DNA from: an uncultured Lachnospiraceae bacterium
GTDB taxonomy: Bacteria > Bacillota > Clostridia > Lachnospirales > Lachnospiraceae
DNA: 64,000 bases
Assembly (NCBI GenBank): GCA_910584205.1
Contig: CAJUAA010000003.1
Coordinates: 1-64,000 of the forward strand
Reading direction: 5' to 3'
Part shown: piece by piece, positions 61,778 through 64,000 of the stretch
How the letters are laid out: each line of letters begins with the position of its first letter
How positions within the stretch are numbered: the stretch's first letter is position 1
Program-made: the position numbers and the translations under genes
Notes under the pieces: generated by a model
What the model saw: the letters and a program-made list of their open reading frames with translations, nothing else
The model's database searches: none
What the model was told of the DNA's origin: nothing

Positions 61778-62248
61778 CTAGAATCTGTAATGTGCAAATG
61801 CCTTGTTCGCCTCTGCCATCTTGTGCATGTCTTCTTTTCTCTTCACGGCTGCACCGGTGTTGTTCGCTGCATCCATGATCTCATTTGCCAGCCGCTCTTC
61901 CATGGTCTTCTCGCCTCTCTTGCGGGAGAACATGGTCAGCCAGCGCAGAGCCAGCGCCTGACGGCGGTCCGCTCTTACTTCGATGGGCACCTGATAGGTT
62001 GCGCCTCCGATACGCCTTGCCTTTACCTCGAGCACCGGCATGATGTTGTTCATGGCCTCCTCGAAGACTTCCAGCGCCGGCTTCTCGGTCTTTGCTTCTA
62101 CTCTTGCAAATGCGCCGTACACGATTTTCTGTGCTACACCTTTCTTGCCGTCCAGCATGATATTGTTGATCAGCTTGGTGACCACTTTATTATTGTACAG
62201 CGGATCTGCCAATACGTCTCTTTTCTGAGTATGTCCTTTACGTGGCAC
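61778..62248 (-). CDS. rpsG: 30S ribosomal protein S7
   Basis: This 156-residue protein is the usual S7 length from a GTG start (62248) behind AAGGAGGGAAG: PRKGHTQKRDVLADPLYNNK, ending MAEANKAFAHYRF. S7 nucleates assembly of the 16S rRNA 3' domain. A longer in-frame ATG eight codons upstream is less likely because the ribosome site lies inside it. Confidence 0.98.
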   Translation of the reverse strand: MPRKGHTQKRDVLADPLYNNKVVTKLINNIMLDGKKGVAQKIVYGAFARVEAKTEKPALEVFEEAMNNIMPVLEVKARRIGGATYQVPIEVRADRRQALALRWLTMFSRKRGEKTMEERLANEIMDAANNTGAAVKRKEDMHKMAEANKAFAHYRF

Positions 62249-62522
62249 GTTACTTCCCTCCTTAATGATCAATTAAATCACAGGTACTCACATGTGTCGT
62301 TCTACGTGTGTTCGTGCCCGGTAATCCTTCTATCGTTAAAACCCGCAGTCATAGGTTCCTGTAAGGAACTCCTGGCACAGGCAGCGCTTACGCGATGCCA
62401 ACAATCATAGTTCTGTTTGTGATACTCTTTTCTTTTTCCGAATCCTTCGATCCGATATCAAGCCTGTTTCCCATACGTTCCGTATAAGACTGCAGACTCT
62501 GTCCGGCCATGCCGGAAACTTT

Positions 62523-62945
62523 TTACTTCTTGGCGTCTTTCGGTCTCTTGGCACCGTATTTGGAACGTGCCTGACGTCTCTTCGCCACGCCTGCGGTATC
62601 CAGCGTACCACGGACGATGTGATATCTGGTACCCGGAAGGTCTTTTACCCTGCCTCCGCGGATCAGAACAACGCTGTGCTCCTGAAGGTTGTGGCCTTCA
62701 CCCGGGATATAGCTGGTAACCTCGATCCCATTGGAAAGACGTACTCTGGCGATCTTACGAAGCGCGGAATTCGGCTTCTTCGGAGTCGCGGTCTTCACTG
62801 CGGTACATACGCCGCGCTTCTGCGGTGCGGATGCGTCCGTCGGTCTCTTTCTCAGAGAGTTGAATCCTTTCTGCAGAGCCGGAGCAGTGGACTTCTTCAC
62901 AGATGTCTGTCTTCCTTTTCTTACTAACTGGTTAAATGTTGGCAT
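62523..62945 (-). CDS. rpsL: 30S ribosomal protein S12
   Basis: This 140-residue protein begins MPTFNQLVRKGRQ behind GGAGGTG. The loops that determine streptomycin response read TATPKKPNSALRK and RGGRVKDLPGTRYH, with wild-type lysines. It is the first gene of the str operon here. The 274-base gap to rpsG holds no gene that I can support. Confidence 0.99.
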   Translation of the reverse strand: MPTFNQLVRKGRQTSVKKSTAPALQKGFNSLRKRPTDASAPQKRGVCTAVKTATPKKPNSALRKIARVRLSNGIEVTSYIPGEGHNLQEHSVVLIRGGRVKDLPGTRYHIVRGTLDTAGVAKRRQARSKYGAKRPKDAKK

Positions 62946-62988
62946 TCCTTTCACCTCCTGCATATTTGTGACAGGTTTCTCCTGCGAC

Positions 62989-63036
62989 GGTAAGAGTCCT
63001 TACCATGACTGCTGTTTTTCAGACCTGCTGAAAAAC
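62989..63036 (-). other. Hairpins in the rpsL leader
   Basis: The transcribed leader contains GTTTTTCAG-CAGGT-CTGAAAAAC (63036-63014), a perfect nine-pair stem, followed by GGTAAG-GACT-CTTACC (63004-62989). Neither has a following T tract. They may stabilise the mRNA or take part in ribosomal-protein control. Confidence 0.45.
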
Positions 63037-63064
63037 ATGCGTGCCAAAACACACATGCTCATAT

Positions 63065-63093
63065 ATTATATATAAAGCATTCTGCCTTGTCAA
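63065..63093 (-). promoter_or_regulatory. Consensus promoter of the str operon
   Basis: Minus strand TTGACA (63093-63088), 17 bases, TATAAT (63070-63065): a perfect sigma-A promoter, about 120 bases before rpsL. The operon is thus independent of the upstream, probably rpoC, transcript. Confidence 0.85.
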
Positions 63094-63188
63094 GCAGTAT
63101 TTTGCCGATTTTCAGCGGTTTTTCCCACATTTTCTCTGCCGCAGCCACAGCCCCTCCTCCGCTGTTTCTTATGATTTTCTTAATTCGC

Positions 63189-63217
63189 TGGACACCGCAT
63201 CGCTTCGGTGCTATGAT
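63189..63217 (+). promoter_or_regulatory. Promoter of the VanZ-like gene
   Basis: TGGACA (63189-63194), 17 bases, TATGAT (63212-63217), about 20 bases before AAAAGGAG and the ATG at 63245. Confidence 0.65.
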
Positions 63218-63244
63218 AGGCAGATCAAAAGGAGACATCAAATC

Positions 63245-63769
63245 ATGATAAAAGTATTTTTAAGAGCGCTGTTAAAGCCCTTTTCCTTTCTCCCGGCCCT
63301 GCTGATGATGTACCTGATCTTTTCCTTCTCCTCCCAGGACGGAACCGCCTCCGGGAATCTGAGCTACCAGATCAGCGGGATCATCGTGGAATCCGCCAAT
63401 GAAGCATTCGAGCTCCACTGGTCCGGAAGCGAGATAGACTATTATATAGAACGGCTCCACCGTCCGGTCAGGAAACTGGCCCATGTGACCGAATACTTCC
63501 TGCTGGCGGTCTCGATCTCTTTTCCGCTCTATGTGTACGGCGTCCGGGGACTGTGGCTCCCGCTCCTTGCCGGCAGTTTCTGTGTGGGATTCGCGGCTCT
63601 GGACGAATATCACCAGTCCTTCGTAGCCGGGCGCGGGCCGTCCAAAAAGGACGTGGGGATTGACAGCATCGGAATTCTGGCAGGCGTGCTGATGGTACAG
63701 TTCCTCTGCTTTCTCGGACGCGTCACCATCTTCCGGCCGCTGGCCCGCCGGAGGAAAACGAAAGCTTAG
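63245..63769 (+). CDS. VanZ family membrane protein
   Basis: This 174-residue protein has about four hydrophobic helices and the VanZ signatures RKLAHVTEYFLLAVSISF and AALDEYHQSFVAGRGPSKKD, then VGIDSIGILAG. VanZ-like proteins are small membrane proteins linked to teicoplanin tolerance in one context and otherwise of unknown function. AAAAGGAG precedes the ATG at 63245; a longer upstream frame has no ribosome site. It stands alone, divergent from the str operon. Confidence 0.88.
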   Translation: MIKVFLRALLKPFSFLPALLMMYLIFSFSSQDGTASGNLSYQISGIIVESANEAFELHWSGSEIDYYIERLHRPVRKLAHVTEYFLLAVSISFPLYVYGVRGLWLPLLAGSFCVGFAALDEYHQSFVAGRGPSKKDVGIDSIGILAGVLMVQFLCFLGRVTIFRPLARRRKTKA

Positions 63770-63832
63770 AAGCTGTTTCCCCGCTTTTCTCCACTGAAAT
63801 CAAGTATATCATGCACCAAAACAACGTCAAAT

Positions 63833-63864
63833 AAAAGGATACCCTTCTATCCGGGTATCCTTTT
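63833..63864. terminator. Bidirectional intrinsic terminator
   Basis: AAAAGGATACCC (63833-63844) pairs perfectly over 12 bases with GGGTATCCTTTT (63853-63864) around an eight-base loop. It separates the VanZ-like gene from the convergent gene at the right edge. Confidence 0.9.
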
Positions 63865-63878
63865 ACCATCTTGTATGC

Positions 63879-64000
63879 TTATTCCTCCGTCAGGCCGTCC
63901 TCGTCCGGCTCTTCTTCCTCGTCGTCCAGGTCTGCATCGTCCTCATCCGAAAAGTCTTCTGTCTCGTCGTCAAAGTCCTCTGCTTCCATGTCCCCGTCCT
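63879..64000 (-). CDS. C-terminal acidic tail of a partial gene, probably rpoC
   Basis: The last 39 codons before a TAA at 63879-63881 encode an extremely acidic end (DFSDEDDADLDDEEEEPDED, then GLTEE). The gene runs off the right edge. In Lachnospiraceae-type genomes rpoB-rpoC lies directly upstream of rpsL on the same strand, and RpoC there often ends in an acidic tail, so RNA polymerase beta' is the best guess. The visible part alone does not prove it. Confidence 0.6.
   Translation of the reverse strand, partial: DGDMEAEDFDDETEDFSDEDDADLDDEEEEPDEDGLTEE

Noticed and set aside
54257..63769. VanXY-like and VanZ-like genes as parts of a glycopeptide-resistance cluster
   Set aside because: They lie about 9 kb apart, on opposite strands, in unrelated units, with no vanH, ligase or vanR/S gene.
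1..64000. CRISPR arrays, tRNA or rRNA genes
   Set aside because: No regularly spaced identical repeats with unique spacers and no tRNA cloverleaf or rRNA core sequences were seen on either strand.

Overview
The window looks like a Firmicutes chromosome, most likely a Lachnospiraceae-type Clostridia. The evidence is the clostridial str operon (rpsL-rpsG-fusA-tuf), strong AAGGAGG-type ribosome binding sites, consensus sigma-A promoters and moderately high GC. Genus cannot be fixed from the sequence alone.

Layout. 0.3-7.2 kb holds small metabolic and regulatory units: a PadR repressor divergent from a MATE efflux pump, an ArsC/Spx-like protein, a GH13 glycosidase with a long repetitive acidic tail, a class I glutamine-amidotransferase-fold hydrolase whose nucleophile motif is scrambled, an AraC regulator and a small conserved protein. 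7.3-35 kb is one long minus-strand block. Read in transcription order it encodes a secreted/anchored vWA protein, a tubulin/FtsZ-superfamily GTPase, a two-helix membrane protein, a huge membrane protein ending in a zinc finger plus HExxH metallopeptidase, an FtsK/SpoIIIE-type ATPase, two small helical WXG100-like proteins and an HNH-type nuclease toxin carrying the same helical N-terminus. These are followed by a membrane TrkA-N/RyR protein, a (zinc-ribbon)-TIR-NACHT-TPR protein, a cupin-Nudix hydrolase, an HD-domain protein, a TIR-TM-SecD-like protein and a TIR-TM-LRR protein. I read this as a candidate type VII-like export or contact system built around a tubulin-like GTPase, coupled to NAD/nucleotide-signalling sensors. 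It is the most interesting part of the window.

35.3-49.1 kb is a second minus-strand block: a HlyD-like adaptor, two MalF/MalG-type permeases with no ATPase, three paralogous lipoproteins that fuse a BNR/propeller-like N-terminus to a solute-binding domain, and a small lipoprotein. It is divergent from an OmpR-type response regulator and histidine kinase. Three promoters in this block share an 11-bp-phased direct repeat (TTAGAGA-N4-TTAGAGA) nine bases upstream of the -10 element, so I predict that the two-component system controls its own gene and the lipoprotein/transport genes.

49.2-57 kb holds an Rpn/PD-(D/E)XK nuclease-like protein, a BlaI/BlaR1-type pair with paired operators, a hybrid sensor kinase, a VanY/VanXY-type peptidase, and an AAA+ CbxX/EccA-like ATPase carrying an RNA-polymerase alpha-CTD-like helical domain. 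57.2-64 kb holds a truncated transposase, the str operon with clear promoters and a terminator, a VanZ-like membrane protein, and the acidic C-terminal tail of a gene running off the right edge, probably rpoC. No tRNA, rRNA or CRISPR array was seen. Very long open antisense frames (up to about 2200 codons) opposite the large minus-strand genes are judged codon-bias shadows.
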